Assembly (NCBI RefSeq): GCF_900114455.1 | Contig: NZ_FOTC01000001.1 | Location: forward strand, 1-64,000 | Direction: 5' to 3' | DNA: 64,000 nt | Source of the DNA: Halogranum rubrum | GTDB taxonomy: Archaea; Halobacteriota; Halobacteria; Halobacteriales; Haloferacaceae | Part shown: piece by piece, positions 8,859-16,562 of the stretch | How the letters are laid out: the number at the start of each line of letters is the position of its first letter | Position numbering within the stretch: position 1 is the first letter of the stretch | Notes under the pieces: model-generated | The model's input: only the letters and a program-made list of their open reading frames with translations | Told to the model about the DNA's origin: nothing | Database searches by the model: none | Made by a program: the position numbers and the translations under genes

Positions 8859-8950
8859 GTCAACATTTCTGGGCCGTAGAGGCTTCTAACCGGTGAGCAT
8901 AAACTGCTCACGCGATGGCTCCTCTAGCCATTTCGTTCGTCAACGTTGAC
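8859..8950. repeat. nested inverted repeats between helicase operon and wHTH gene
   Basis: Three pairs of arms nest inside each other: GTCAAC (8859-8864) with GTTGAC (8945-8950), TAGAGG (8877-8882) with CCTCTA (8921-8926), and a perfect 7-bp stem GTGAGCA/TGCTCAC (8893-8899, 8905-8911) with loop TAAAC. The right end is itself a 12-bp palindrome GTCAACGTTGAC (8939-8950). The structure could end the helicase transcript, act as operator for the wHTH gene, or be a decayed element end. Confidence 0.55.
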
Positions 8951-8978
8951 TACGATTCGTACATTTCCAACCTAATGG

Positions 8979-8986
8979 ATATATGT
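8979..8986 (+). promoter_or_regulatory. TATA box of the wHTH/partner operon
   Basis: GATATATG lies 24-31 nt before the ATG at 9010, giving a leaderless transcript. The palindrome GTCAACGTTGAC ends 28 bp upstream of it, a plausible regulator site. Confidence 0.55.
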
Positions 8987-9009
8987 TCTAGCAGTCCGTA
9001 GTCTCGAGT

Positions 9010-9528
9010 ATGACCGAAGACGAGCGCGATACCTCCGCTGGCCCGCCGATGACGCGTGGTGAACGAATTCGTGCGGCCGCACGGACACTCCGGACGCCTC
9101 GGACTGCCTCGTGGGTTGCGAAGGAGACCGAGGTCTCAGTCAAGACAGCACAGAAGTACCTCGACCAACTCGTCGAGGACAACGTGCTTCGGACGGTCGA
9201 ACAGGGAGAGCAGACGCTCTACTGCGTCGACCAGCTCATGGCGACCTACCGTGAGGTCGCAACGCTTCAGCGAGAACACAGTCGACAGGACCTGACGAGC
9301 GGCCTCGAATCGATGCGTGCGAAGGTCAGCGACTGGAAGCAGTCGTACGACGTCGAGAGTCCCGGCGAACTCCGAGCCAGCATCGCCGACGTCGACGACG
9401 CCGACGAGAGTGAGACACGGCAAGACATCGCCAGCGAGTGGGAGCACCTTCTCGACCGCATCACTATCGTCCGCGCCGCACTCAACGAATACGACTGGGC
9501 GACCGAGCGGGACTCGATCTCTGTATAG
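9010..9528 (+). CDS. winged-helix transcriptional regulator (DUF7342-like), possible antitoxin
   Basis: The 172-residue protein has a winged-helix domain at about residues 15-75. The segment ASWVAKETEVSVKTAQKYLD is a clear helix-turn-helix and the wing follows (LRTVEQGEQTLYCVD). The acidic C-terminal half is helical and may bind the partner. Its TAG is directly followed by the ATG of the next gene, so the two are translated together. It resembles haloarchaeal DUF7342 regulators. The upstream palindrome may be its own operator. Antitoxin status is inferred from layout, not shown. Confidence 0.75.
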   Translation: MTEDERDTSAGPPMTRGERIRAAARTLRTPRTASWVAKETEVSVKTAQKYLDQLVEDNVLRTVEQGEQTLYCVDQLMATYREVATLQREHSRQDLTSGLESMRAKVSDWKQSYDVESPGELRASIADVDDADESETRQDIASEWEHLLDRITIVRAALNEYDWATERDSISV

Positions 9529-9969
9529 ATGGGCCTGTCAGGGACTATCGACAGTTCGGTCTACGCGGGGCTGAAAGATGTCCTCCAGCGACATCCCGCG
9601 GTCACGTCGGTCGGCTACGAACCGGACAGCATCGTCAAGAAGTTCGTCCGAGCACGGGTCGACCCGAACCGCATCGTCCCCGTGACTGGACCAGCGCCGC
9701 CGATGCTGGACGTTGAGTGGCGCTTCGACGGCGACGACCAGCAGTTCCGCATTCACTACGCCGACCCGAACACCGGATTCAACTGCGGGTGGCACTGCGA
9801 CGACGACCACCCCGAACTCGGTTCAGTCCACTTCCAGTCCTACCACCCAGAGTCGGGTGAGACCACGCACGAGCAGGCGACGTTCGAGAAGTCACTTCCA
9901 ACGGAGATTCTGTGGACCGCGCTCGACCGACTGTTCCGAGAGCGACTGCTAAGCCTCGCTGTCGAATAG
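9529..9969 (+). CDS. small partner protein, TumE-like pattern (putative toxin)
   Basis: This 146-residue protein has a central pattern of beta strands with conserved His/Trp/Asp positions (FRIHYADPNTGFNCGWHCDD, then HPELGSVHFQ) and a C-terminal helix PTEILWTALDRLF. The order strand-rich core, HPE.. segment, HF element, terminal helix recalls TumE-type toxins, which pair with an HTH antitoxin gene. Similarity was judged by eye and is weak. It starts at the base after the wHTH stop codon and lies next to a tRNA gene with a duplicated end. Confidence 0.5.
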   Translation: MGLSGTIDSSVYAGLKDVLQRHPAVTSVGYEPDSIVKKFVRARVDPNRIVPVTGPAPPMLDVEWRFDGDDQQFRIHYADPNTGFNCGWHCDDDHPELGSVHFQSYHPESGETTHEQATFEKSLPTEILWTALDRLFRERLLSLAVE

Positions 9970-10105
9970 CTGTCTCTCATCAAGGAAAACGACCCGTCGA
10001 GCGCAGCGGCGACCGCCTCGTTACGTGTTGGACTCAACCGGCACTGAACGCTGCTGAGGCCGTCAAATCGCCTGCTGTCGGCTCTATTCGCCCCGAGAAG
10101 TGAAG

Positions 10106-10121
10106 AAGCGAGCCCGACGGG
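10106..10121. repeat. partial copy of tRNA-Arg 3' end (att-like direct repeat)
   Basis: The 16-nt AAGCGAGCCCGACGGG recurs exactly at 10219-10234, across the 3' end of tRNA-Arg, and similarity continues for about 10 nt more with changes (GTTTGGAACC versus ATTTGAACCC). Duplication of a tRNA 3' end is what integration by a tyrosine recombinase leaves, but no integrase gene is present in the window. The gap 9970-10221 contains no gene. Confidence 0.6.
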
Positions 10122-10221
10122 TTTGGAACCACGCCCGAGAACCTGCGCTCCGCGCAGAACCTCGGTCTGCTTCAAATCCCGCGTCTGCTCGCTTTGCTCG
10201 TCACGTTGTTCCTCACAAAAG

Positions 10222-10294
10222 CGAGCCCGACGGGATTTGAACCCGCGGCATCTTGGTCCGGAACCAAGTACTCTGTCCACTGAGCTACGGGCCC
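10222..10294 (-). tRNA. tRNA-Arg (CCG)
   Basis: The 73-nt cloverleaf on the minus strand has acceptor GGGCCCG paired with CGGGCTC (one G-U), anticodon stem CTTGG/CCAAG with loop TTCCGGA (anticodon CCG, reading CGG) and T arm GCGGG TTCAAAT CCCGT. The discriminator base is G and no CCA is encoded. Its 3' end is partly duplicated at 10106-10121. Confidence 0.95.
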
Positions 10295-10336
10295 TCACAG
10301 AGTACATGCCTCCTTCGGCGTTTAACCGTTGTGGAG

Positions 10337-11770
10337 TTACAGCTCGGATTCGTCGACGCCCCCGTCGGAGTCTGTCGGTTTCGACCCTGCGATGACCGCC
10401 GACTTCCACGTCCCTCGGGTGAACCACGCCGCGGCGGCGACGGCCCCGATAATCTGTCCGGCGGCCATCCCAATCCAGATACCCGTCTCGCCCAGTCCGC
10501 GGACGAACGCGAAGTAGTAGACGATGGGGACGCGACCGAGCCAGAGCGCCAAGAGCGAGAAGACGAGTGCCGTCTTCGTGTTGCCAGCGCCGCGGTACGC
10601 TCCGAGGACGACCTGAAGCACGCCGATGAAGCCGAACTCGACGGCGCGGATGCGGATGTAGGCTGCACCGAGCGCGACGGTGTCGGCGGCGGCGTCCGTC
10701 CCCGTGCTGATGAACACGGCGACGATGGGTTCGGCGAAGAGGTACGCGACGACGGCGACGACGAGCATCACCGAGGCACCGACTTTCGCCGCGAGCCACA
10801 CCGCCCGTTCGGCCCGGTCGGGTTTGCCGGCACCGAGATTCTGCCCGACGATGGTGTTCGTCGCTCTCCCGAGACCGAGTGCTGGAAGGAAGACGAGCGA
10901 CGTGAGTCGGTTGCCGAGCCCGTAGGCGGCGACGACCTCTGGCCGAAACGTGACGACCATCGCGGTGAGCGTGATGAAGCCGAGCGCCGTCGCCGACTGC
11001 TCGATGGCGGAGGGGACGCCGATACGGACGATGTCGCGGATGAAGGGTAGCTGTGGACGGAAATCGGGTAGCGAGACGTCGGGTCCGGCGCTCGTCCCGA
11101 AGAGGATGTAGAGACCGAGAATGGTCGCGATTCCGCGGGAGAAGACCGTCGCCAGCGCCGCCCCCTGGACGCCCAGCGCCGGAATCGACCCATAACCGAA
11201 GATGAGAAGCGGGTCGATGACGACGTTGACGAGAACGCTGACGAACATCACGGCCATCGGCGCGCGGGTGTTGCCGTAGCCACGCATCAGCGCCGAGAAG
11301 ACGAAGAACCCGAACAGGAAGGGAAGCCCGAGGAAGAACACCTCCATGTAGTCGGCGGCGAGCGGAATCACCTGTCCGGCCGTCGCGGGCGAACTCGGCA
11401 GTATCGAGAGCAGCGCATCGGTGGCGAAGAAGCCGACGATACCGACGATGACAGCGATGAGCGTGATGAACGAGAGCGTTTGTCCGGCGACGGTTCCGGC
11501 ACTCTCCTCGCTCTTCGCGCCGGTGTACTGGGCGACGAGCGTGCTTCCGGCGACGGTGAACCCGCCACCGACAGAGATAAAGAGGAAGATGAGCGGAAAC
11601 GCGAGGCTGATGGCGGCGACGGCGTCCGTCGAGAGACGGCCCAGCCAGAGGGTGTCTGTCAGGTTGTAGGCGACTTGGAGAAGTTCGGTGGCGATGATGG
11701 GCCACGCTAGCGCCACCATCGGTCGCGTGAGGTCACCTTCGGTGAGCGAACTGGAGGCGGGTCGGGACAC
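10337..11770 (-). CDS. MATE family efflux transporter
   Basis: The 477-residue polytopic membrane protein has two MatE repeats. The first opens with LAWPIIATELLQVAYNLTDT at about residue 18, the classic MATE N-terminal helix, and a second copy-like segment IGVPSAIEQSATALGF begins in the middle near residue 245. About twelve hydrophobic helices are present, the full family length. Such carriers export cationic drugs or metabolites with Na+ or H+ antiport. The substrate cannot be told from sequence. The short C-terminal tail is acidic. Confidence 0.92.
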   Translation of the reverse strand: MSRPASSSLTEGDLTRPMVALAWPIIATELLQVAYNLTDTLWLGRLSTDAVAAISLAFPLIFLFISVGGGFTVAGSTLVAQYTGAKSEESAGTVAGQTLSFITLIAVIVGIVGFFATDALLSILPSSPATAGQVIPLAADYMEVFFLGLPFLFGFFVFSALMRGYGNTRAPMAVMFVSVLVNVVIDPLLIFGYGSIPALGVQGAALATVFSRGIATILGLYILFGTSAGPDVSLPDFRPQLPFIRDIVRIGVPSAIEQSATALGFITLTAMVVTFRPEVVAAYGLGNRLTSLVFLPALGLGRATNTIVGQNLGAGKPDRAERAVWLAAKVGASVMLVVAVVAYLFAEPIVAVFISTGTDAAADTVALGAAYIRIRAVEFGFIGVLQVVLGAYRGAGNTKTALVFSLLALWLGRVPIVYYFAFVRGLGETGIWIGMAAGQIIGAVAAAAWFTRGTWKSAVIAGSKPTDSDGGVDESEL

Positions 11771-11923
11771 AGAGACGAACAGATGTCGTCTCCCGATTTG
11801 AACGCGTCGAACTCGGGCAGCGACACCGCTCGAGGAGTGAGAAAGCAGAGAGTCGGGTTCGGTTCGTCGGCCGTCGCGACCGGTCGCTTCCGGCGTATGC
11901 GGTAGTTACCGCGCTTACGGCGT

Positions 11924-12508
11924 TTACGGTGCTTCGCTCGTCTCGATGGAGAACGACGCCTTCGGGTAGGCGACGCAGGTCAGTACGTACCCTTCTCCGA
12001 TTTCGTCGTCGGAGAACGTCTCCTGTTTGAAGTGCGTGACGTACTCGTCACCGGGGCCGTCCTGAATGTGGGCCGCACAGGAGACACACTGTCCCTGTCG
12101 GCAGGCGTAGGGGAGGTCCATCCCCTCGTCTTCGGCCTGGTCGAGAATCGTCTCGTTGCTGGCGAGTTCGATGGTCGTGCCCTCTTTGACGAACTCGACT
12201 TCGAAGTATTCGACTTCGTCCTCGGGCATGTCGGCCGGACTCTGCTCTTCCTCTTCGGCTCCCTCTTCGAGTTCGGCTCCCTCTTCGCCGCCGACTGCGC
12301 CCGCAGCGACACCGCTACCTCCGCCGATGGCGCGGCTCATCGGCTCGGGGAAGTCGGTCTCGGCGACGGTCGACGCACGCCGTTCGAGGACGTCCTGTGA
12401 GATGTCCTGCGTCGGCGTCCACCCCGTCCCCTTCGAGAAGTGCATGGCGACGACGATGAGCGTCAGCGTCGCGCCGAGGCCGATTCCCAGTAGATTTATC
12501 TCTGCCAT
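11924..12508 (-). CDS. membrane-anchored 2Fe-2S ferredoxin
   Basis: The 194-residue protein starts with one hydrophobic helix (about residues 5-23), then an acidic Gly/Glu-rich linker (60-95), then a plant-type ferredoxin domain (about 100-194). The four cluster ligands are Cys136, Cys141, Cys144 and Cys178 (CRQGQC, CVSC, LTC). The anchor differs from soluble haloarchaeal ferredoxin and suggests electron transfer to or from a membrane complex. No partner gene is adjacent. Confidence 0.9.
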   Translation of the reverse strand: MAEINLLGIGLGATLTLIVVAMHFSKGTGWTPTQDISQDVLERRASTVAETDFPEPMSRAIGGGSGVAAGAVGGEEGAELEEGAEEEEQSPADMPEDEVEYFEVEFVKEGTTIELASNETILDQAEDEGMDLPYACRQGQCVSCAAHIQDGPGDEYVTHFKQETFSDDEIGEGYVLTCVAYPKASFSIETSEAP

Positions 12509-12607
12509 AGCGAGGGGTTCGAAGTGCGGGTTTAACAGGGTTATGATTAGTCCGCCCGCTGTCGGACGGTGAGACGGCGAAAAACGTTGGCACGTGACCG
12601 AACGCGA

Positions 12608-13510
12608 CTACTCCTCGCGGGCGACTTCGTGCCGACCGAACCCGTATCGGAGGCGGTTGGCGAGTCGCCGCGAGAACCGCCCAGACTCCGGTGCACGACT
12701 ACCGAACCGCTCGGAGAGCGCCTGGTAGATGAGCGGCACCGGCACTTCCTGTTCGAGCGCCTCCTGCACCGTCCACGTTCCCGTCGACCCGCCGGCGACG
12801 TGGTCGGCGACGTCGCCGAGGTCGGTCCCCTCCTCTCTGAACGCCTCTTCGCAGAGTTCGAGGAGCCACGAGCGGATGACCGCGCCGTTGTTCCACGTGC
12901 GGGCGACGGCTTCGAGGTCGAGGTCGTATCGGCCCTCCGCGAGCAGTTCGAACCCTTCGCCGTAGGTCTGCATGAGCGCGTACTCGACGCCGTTGTGGAC
13001 CATCTTCACGTAATGGCCGGACCCGGCCGGACCCATCCGGTCGTGGCCGTTCGGTCCCGTTGCGACGGCGTCGAAGACGGGCGTCATCTCGTCGTAAGCC
13101 CACTGCGGGCCGCCCACCATGAGCGAGAAGCCGAGTTCCGCACCGGCGGGACCGCCGGAGGTTCCGCAGTCGAGGTAGGCCGCGTCGACGGACTCTGCGC
13201 GGCGGGTCGATTCCTCGAAGTGCGAGTTGCCACCGTCGACGACCACGTCTTTCTCGCCCACGAGCGGGTTCAGTTCGTCCAGCGTGGCGTCGACGGCGTC
13301 GCCCGCGGGGACCATGAGCCAGATGCGCTTCCCGTCTCCCAACCGTTCGACGAGGTCCTCGACCGACTCTGCTGGTTCTGCGCCGGCGTCGGCGGCCGTC
13401 GCGACGGCCTCTGCCGAGAGGTCGAAGGCGACCACGTCGTGGCCGGCGTCGAGCACGCGATTCACTACGATTTGACCCATCCGTCCGAGACCGATGACGC
13501 CCAGTTGCAT
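12608..13510 (-). CDS. gnd: 6-phosphogluconate dehydrogenase (decarboxylating)
   Basis: The 300-residue enzyme has the Rossmann motif GLGRMG at residues 7-12, the substrate segment DCGTSGGPAGAELGFSLMVG and the catalytic helix GSGHYVKMVHNGVEYALMQ. This is the short form (about 300 residues), usually NAD-preferring, that runs the oxidative pentose phosphate pathway in haloarchaea. The ATG at 13510 starts the canonical MQLGVIGLG N-terminus. It is divergent from the aminopeptidase gene, with 159 bp between them. Confidence 0.93.
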   Translation of the reverse strand: MQLGVIGLGRMGQIVVNRVLDAGHDVVAFDLSAEAVATAADAGAEPAESVEDLVERLGDGKRIWLMVPAGDAVDATLDELNPLVGEKDVVVDGGNSHFEESTRRAESVDAAYLDCGTSGGPAGAELGFSLMVGGPQWAYDEMTPVFDAVATGPNGHDRMGPAGSGHYVKMVHNGVEYALMQTYGEGFELLAEGRYDLDLEAVARTWNNGAVIRSWLLELCEEAFREEGTDLGDVADHVAGGSTGTWTVQEALEQEVPVPLIYQALSERFGSRAPESGRFSRRLANRLRYGFGRHEVAREE

Positions 13511-13592
13511 GCTGTGGGCTGTCGCGTCCGGGGAGGTAGTGATTGCGGTTCCCCCAGCGCTGGTGGTCCTCCTCTCGCTGGCACTAATCACT

Positions 13593-13640
13593 AGGACCGA
13601 CTGGACCACTAGAACCGACTGGACCACCAGGACCGTCGGG
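13593..13640. repeat. 18-bp tandem repeats before the aminopeptidase promoter
   Basis: Copies begin at 13593 (AGGACCGACTGGACCACT), 13611 (AGAACCGACTGGACCACC) and a partial third at 13629 (AGGACCGTCGGG). They sit just upstream of a TATA-like ATTTTCA (13641-13647), which is 23-29 nt before the ATG at 13670. The position suits a regulator-binding array in the gnd/aminopeptidase intergenic region. Confidence 0.6.
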
Positions 13641-13669
13641 ATTTTCACCACCCCCGCCAACCGCCCGGT

Positions 13670-14773
13670 ATGGACCAGCGAATCCACGACCACGCCGAGG
13701 TGCTCGTCGACTGGAGCGCCCGTATCGAACGCGGAGACGACGTCGTCGTCGCCGTCGCCGAAGACGCCCACGACCTCGCTGTCGCCGTCGCCGAGAAACT
13801 CGGCGAACGCGGCGCGAACGTCGTCACGACCTACATGTCGAGTGAAGTCTCGCGTGCGTATCTGCAGGCACACGATGGTGACTTCGACGCGGACCCGGCG
13901 CACGAACTCGCGCTCTACGAGAACGCCGACTCGGTGCTCTTCCTCGGCGGCGGCCGCAACACGGCGGCGACGGCGGACGTTCCCGGGAAAAAACAGCAAG
14001 CTGCTTCGAAGGCCACGACGGGCATCCGTGAGGCCCGCATGGAGACCGACTGGGTGTCGACAGTCCACCCGACGCGCTCGCTCGCTCAACAGGCCGGGAT
14101 GGCCTACGAGGAGTATCAGGAGTTCGTCTACAACGCCGTCCTGCGCGACTGGGAAGAGCTGGCCGAGCAGATGGCCGAGATGAAAGACATCCTCGACGCG
14201 GGTAGCGAAGTCCGCATCGTCAAGGAGGACACCGACCTGACGATGAAGATCGACGACCGCGTCGCCGTCAACTCTGCGGCCTCTGTCGCCTACGACTCCC
14301 ACAACCTCCCCTCCGGCGAGGTGTTCACTGCACCCTACGCCACCGAGGGAACCGTCTTCTTCGACGTGCCGATGACGCTCTCGGGCAAGCGCGTCCGGAA
14401 CGTGCATCTGACCTTCGAAGACGGCGAAGTCGTCGACTTCTCGGCCGAGTCGGGCGAGGATGCACTGGCGGACATCCTCGACACCGACGAGGGCGCGCGC
14501 CGTCTCGGCGAACTCGGCATCGGGATGAACCGCGGCATCGACCGCTTCACCGACAGCATCCTCTTCGACGAGAAGATGGGCGACACGGTCCACCTCGCAG
14601 TCGGGCGCGCCTACGGGTCGAACTTCCCCGAGGGCCACGAGGACGAGGCCAACGAGTCGGCCGTCCACGTCGACATGATTACCGACATGAGCGACGAGTC
14701 GCGCATGGAAGTCGACGGCGACGTCGTCCAGCGAAACGGCACGTTCCGCTGGGAAGACGGTTTCGAGGGGTAG
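13670..14773 (+). CDS. M29 family aminopeptidase
   Basis: The 367-residue protein matches the thermophilic aminopeptidase family M29 (AmpS/PepS). C-terminal metal-site segments are in order: NLPSGEVFTAPYATEGTVFF (Glu), the GIGMN segment, DEKMGDTVHLAVGRAYG (His) and VHVDMI (His-x-Asp). The N-terminal domain (1-180) is the dimerising half. It would remove N-terminal residues from peptides in the cytoplasm, with two divalent metal ions. The length is slightly below the usual 400 residues. The start follows a TATA-like box by 23-29 nt. Confidence 0.9.
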   Translation: MDQRIHDHAEVLVDWSARIERGDDVVVAVAEDAHDLAVAVAEKLGERGANVVTTYMSSEVSRAYLQAHDGDFDADPAHELALYENADSVLFLGGGRNTAATADVPGKKQQAASKATTGIREARMETDWVSTVHPTRSLAQQAGMAYEEYQEFVYNAVLRDWEELAEQMAEMKDILDAGSEVRIVKEDTDLTMKIDDRVAVNSAASVAYDSHNLPSGEVFTAPYATEGTVFFDVPMTLSGKRVRNVHLTFEDGEVVDFSAESGEDALADILDTDEGARRLGELGIGMNRGIDRFTDSILFDEKMGDTVHLAVGRAYGSNFPEGHEDEANESAVHVDMITDMSDESRMEVDGDVVQRNGTFRWEDGFEG

Positions 14774-14902
14774 CCGACCCCGTTTTTCGTCCGATACGCT
14801 CGTTCCCAGACTGTCTGACTCTCGTCGTCTGCACGCTACGTGAGTCGTCCTCTCACACGATTCGGCCGAAAACGGCGTTTGAGACAGGACTACTTTCGAC
14901 GT

Positions 14903-14911
14903 ACTTTTTAT
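14903..14911 (+). promoter_or_regulatory. TATA box of rps6e
   Basis: ACTTTTTAT lies 23-31 nt before the ATG at 14934, indicating a leaderless or nearly leaderless ribosomal protein transcript. Confidence 0.65.
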
Positions 14912-14933
14912 CGCCGACCGTTTCATCCCGCCT

Positions 14934-15344
14934 ATGGCAGATTTCAAAGTCGTCGTCGCCGACCCCGACTCCGGCAACACGTATCAGGTCGACGTAGATG
15001 GACAGGACGCAAACCGGTTCCTCGGTCGCTCGATTGGTGAGGAAGTCGACGGCGCGGCCGTCGGTCTCGACGAGTTCACGCTCGAACTCACCGGTGGCTC
15101 GGACAAGGCAGGTCGTCCGATGCGAAAGGACGTCGCTGGCCCGAACCTCAAGGAAGTGCTCCTCGAGGGCGGCGTCGGCTACGAGCCATCCCGCGACGGC
15201 GAGCGCAAGCGCATCACCGTCCGCGGCCGCGAAGTCTCCGAAGAGACCGTCCAGATTAACGTGAAGGCACTCGGTGACGGCGACGTCGCCACCGCTCTCG
15301 GCGAAGGCGACGCCGAGGACGAGGGCGAAGACGCCGACGAGTAA
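14934..15344 (+). CDS. rps6e: 30S ribosomal protein S6e
   Basis: The 136-residue protein has the S6e signature: N-terminal [11 protein letters not shown], then [12 protein letters not shown], and the highly conserved [16 protein letters not shown] segment (about residues 52-68). The acidic tail ([13 protein letters not shown]) is the halophilic adaptation. It is part of the small ribosomal subunit. The DUF7112 gene follows 19 nt downstream, probably on the same transcript. Confidence 0.97.
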   Translation: MADFKVVVADPDSGNTYQVDVDGQDANRFLGRSIGEEVDGAAVGLDEFTLELTGGSDKAGRPMRKDVAGPNLKEVLLEGGVGYEPSRDGERKRITVRGREVSEETVQINVKALGDGDVATALGEGDAEDEGEDADE

Positions 15345-15363
15345 GCGACTCTTCTCTCTTTCA

Positions 15364-15795
15364 ATGGCAGAACGCGTCCCCAGTGACCACTCGTCGGTCT
15401 CGACTGTCCGCGCCAAAATCGTCCGTAGCGGCGGCACCACTCGGCCCTGTCTCCGCCTCCCGAGCGACCTCTCGCTCTCAGGCGGTGACATCGTCCGCCT
15501 CTCGCTCGACGGCGAGACGTACCACGCGCCCGTCGTCGAAGACGCCGAGGGCCTGCTCGTCCGCGGCGCGTACGACAACAAACGACTCGCGCGCAACCCC
15601 GGCGAGAGCGAGAACCGCCTCGTCGAGTGGGCCCAGTCCAGCGGCCGCGGCCCCGGGTCCAGCGTCGAAGTCGACGAACTCGAACCCGGGTTCTTCTACG
15701 GCGTCCGTGTCCCCGGCAAGCGCGTCGTCTACGACGTGCCGACCAAACCGAACGACTCGCTGGCGTCGATTGCCGAGAAACTGGAAGACAACTAG
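15364..15795 (+). CDS. DUF7112-like conserved haloarchaeal protein
   Basis: The 143-residue acidic protein looks soluble, with beta-strand-rich segments (KIVRSGGTTRPCLRLPSDL, GGDIVRLSLDG) like a small barrel or DPBB-type fold. The family is known only as a haloarchaeal DUF. It follows S6e by 19 nt, so a translation-linked job is possible but unproven. The ATG at 15364 was chosen because the longer upstream frame runs inside S6e. Confidence 0.7.
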   Translation: MAERVPSDHSSVSTVRAKIVRSGGTTRPCLRLPSDLSLSGGDIVRLSLDGETYHAPVVEDAEGLLVRGAYDNKRLARNPGESENRLVEWAQSSGRGPGSSVEVDELEPGFFYGVRVPGKRVVYDVPTKPNDSLASIAEKLEDN

Positions 15796-16211
15796 TCGGC
15801 GTGGCCGATTTTTCGGTATGCTCGCGACGTGCCCAGTGACCACTGTGGCGCGTGGCTTCGCGGCGTGTATCGCCGCGAACCACGCACGCGAGGGATGACT
15901 GAGCGACCGACGGGAGCGAAGGAATCGGTTGGGGAGGGTGTGGCTGTCGGGCGGATTGGAAGGGAGGACTCGCTGGCGAAGGACGGCGACGTAAGCACCG
16001 CAGGTGGAGCCGAGAAGCACAACGAGCCGCCCGAGTTCAGCGAGTCGGGGCTTTCGAGATGATTCTCTCTTGCGTCAATCGAACCCACCGAAACGCAGTC
16101 TGTATGTCTGAATTTTGCCATTTTGCCTCGTGCTGAATATAGAGGGTGAGTTCAGCAAAGACTAGACCACTTTTTTATCTTAGGTAGACTACACATTATC
16201 TGATAGTTGAG
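15796..16211. other. 416-nt intergenic region with a strong hairpin
   Basis: A long inverted repeat at 15850-15885 pairs GCGTGG and TTCGCGGCG with CGCCGCGAA and CCACGC around a TGTAT loop, leaving one bulged C: 15 paired bases. It may terminate the S6e/DUF7112 transcript or be part of a small RNA. The open frame 15829-16062 across it has no typical haloarchaeal composition. From about 16100 the sequence turns AT-rich, with a TATA-like TTTTTTATC near 16171. Confidence 0.55.
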
Positions 16212-16406
16212 ATGGGAATACTCATACAAATCGCGGCTCTGGGAACGATTCTATTCGGGATAGTATACGTGATGATCCCCAGAAGAGCACACGAATTCGG
16301 ATTTGAGTATCTACGGGATACTTCGTCTCCATCAAGTGGGAAGATTTGGCTCTATCGAATACTTGGTGTTGGACTCATAATGACCGGGTACTCACACTTA
16401 TTCTAA
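16212..16406 (+). CDS. small AT-rich membrane protein, DUF6199-like
   Basis: The 64-residue protein has two hydrophobic helices (about 4-21 and 47-62) joined by a polar loop with PSSGKIWLYRILGVG, a layout like DUF6199-type proteins. Codon use is foreign: ATA, AGA, TTA and CTA codons occur, unlike the C/G-ending neighbours. This suggests recent transfer. TATA-like sequence lies about 33-41 nt upstream. Function unknown. Confidence 0.6.
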   Translation: MGILIQIAALGTILFGIVYVMIPRRAHEFGFEYLRDTSSPSSGKIWLYRILGVGLIMTGYSHLF

Positions 16407-16531
16407 GATAGCCGTAAGGTAGCCCATTTCACCACACAACGTCTGACCGACTTGCGCCCTCTATTCAGCACGCTCACAGAAACCTATCAGCATAGAAGCA
16501 TCCACGCACATCCCGAAACACAGGACAGGCT

Positions 16532-16540
16532 CTTTTTACC
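16532..16540 (+). promoter_or_regulatory. TATA box of the DUF5807 gene
   Basis: The CTTTTTACC core lies 23-31 nt before the ATG at 16563. It supports that ATG over the longer frame beginning at 16452. Confidence 0.5.
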
Positions 16541-16562
16541 CCTCGACCAACGAACCCCATCT

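Noticed and set aside
10100-10294. Possible second tRNA gene next to tRNA-Arg
   Set aside because: Only the 3' part of the tRNA sequence is repeated at 10106-10131; no anticodon arm or acceptor partner is present, so it was recorded as an att-like duplication.
9840-11705. 621-codon minus-strand frame running through tRNA-Arg and MATE
   Set aside because: It reads through a tRNA gene and the MATE gene in another frame; its product is Arg-rich and unlike haloarchaeal proteins.
13593-13640. CRISPR-like repeat array
   Set aside because: The repeats are directly tandem with no spacers and only two full copies; no cas genes are present anywhere in the window.
12608-14980. 790-codon minus-strand frame suggesting a long fusion with 6-phosphogluconate dehydrogenase
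   Set aside because: The dehydrogenase starts canonically at 13510; the extension is antisense to the M29 aminopeptidase.
15829-16062. 77-codon plus-strand frame after the S6e unit
   Set aside because: It covers a strong hairpin, lacks a promoter and shows no domain.
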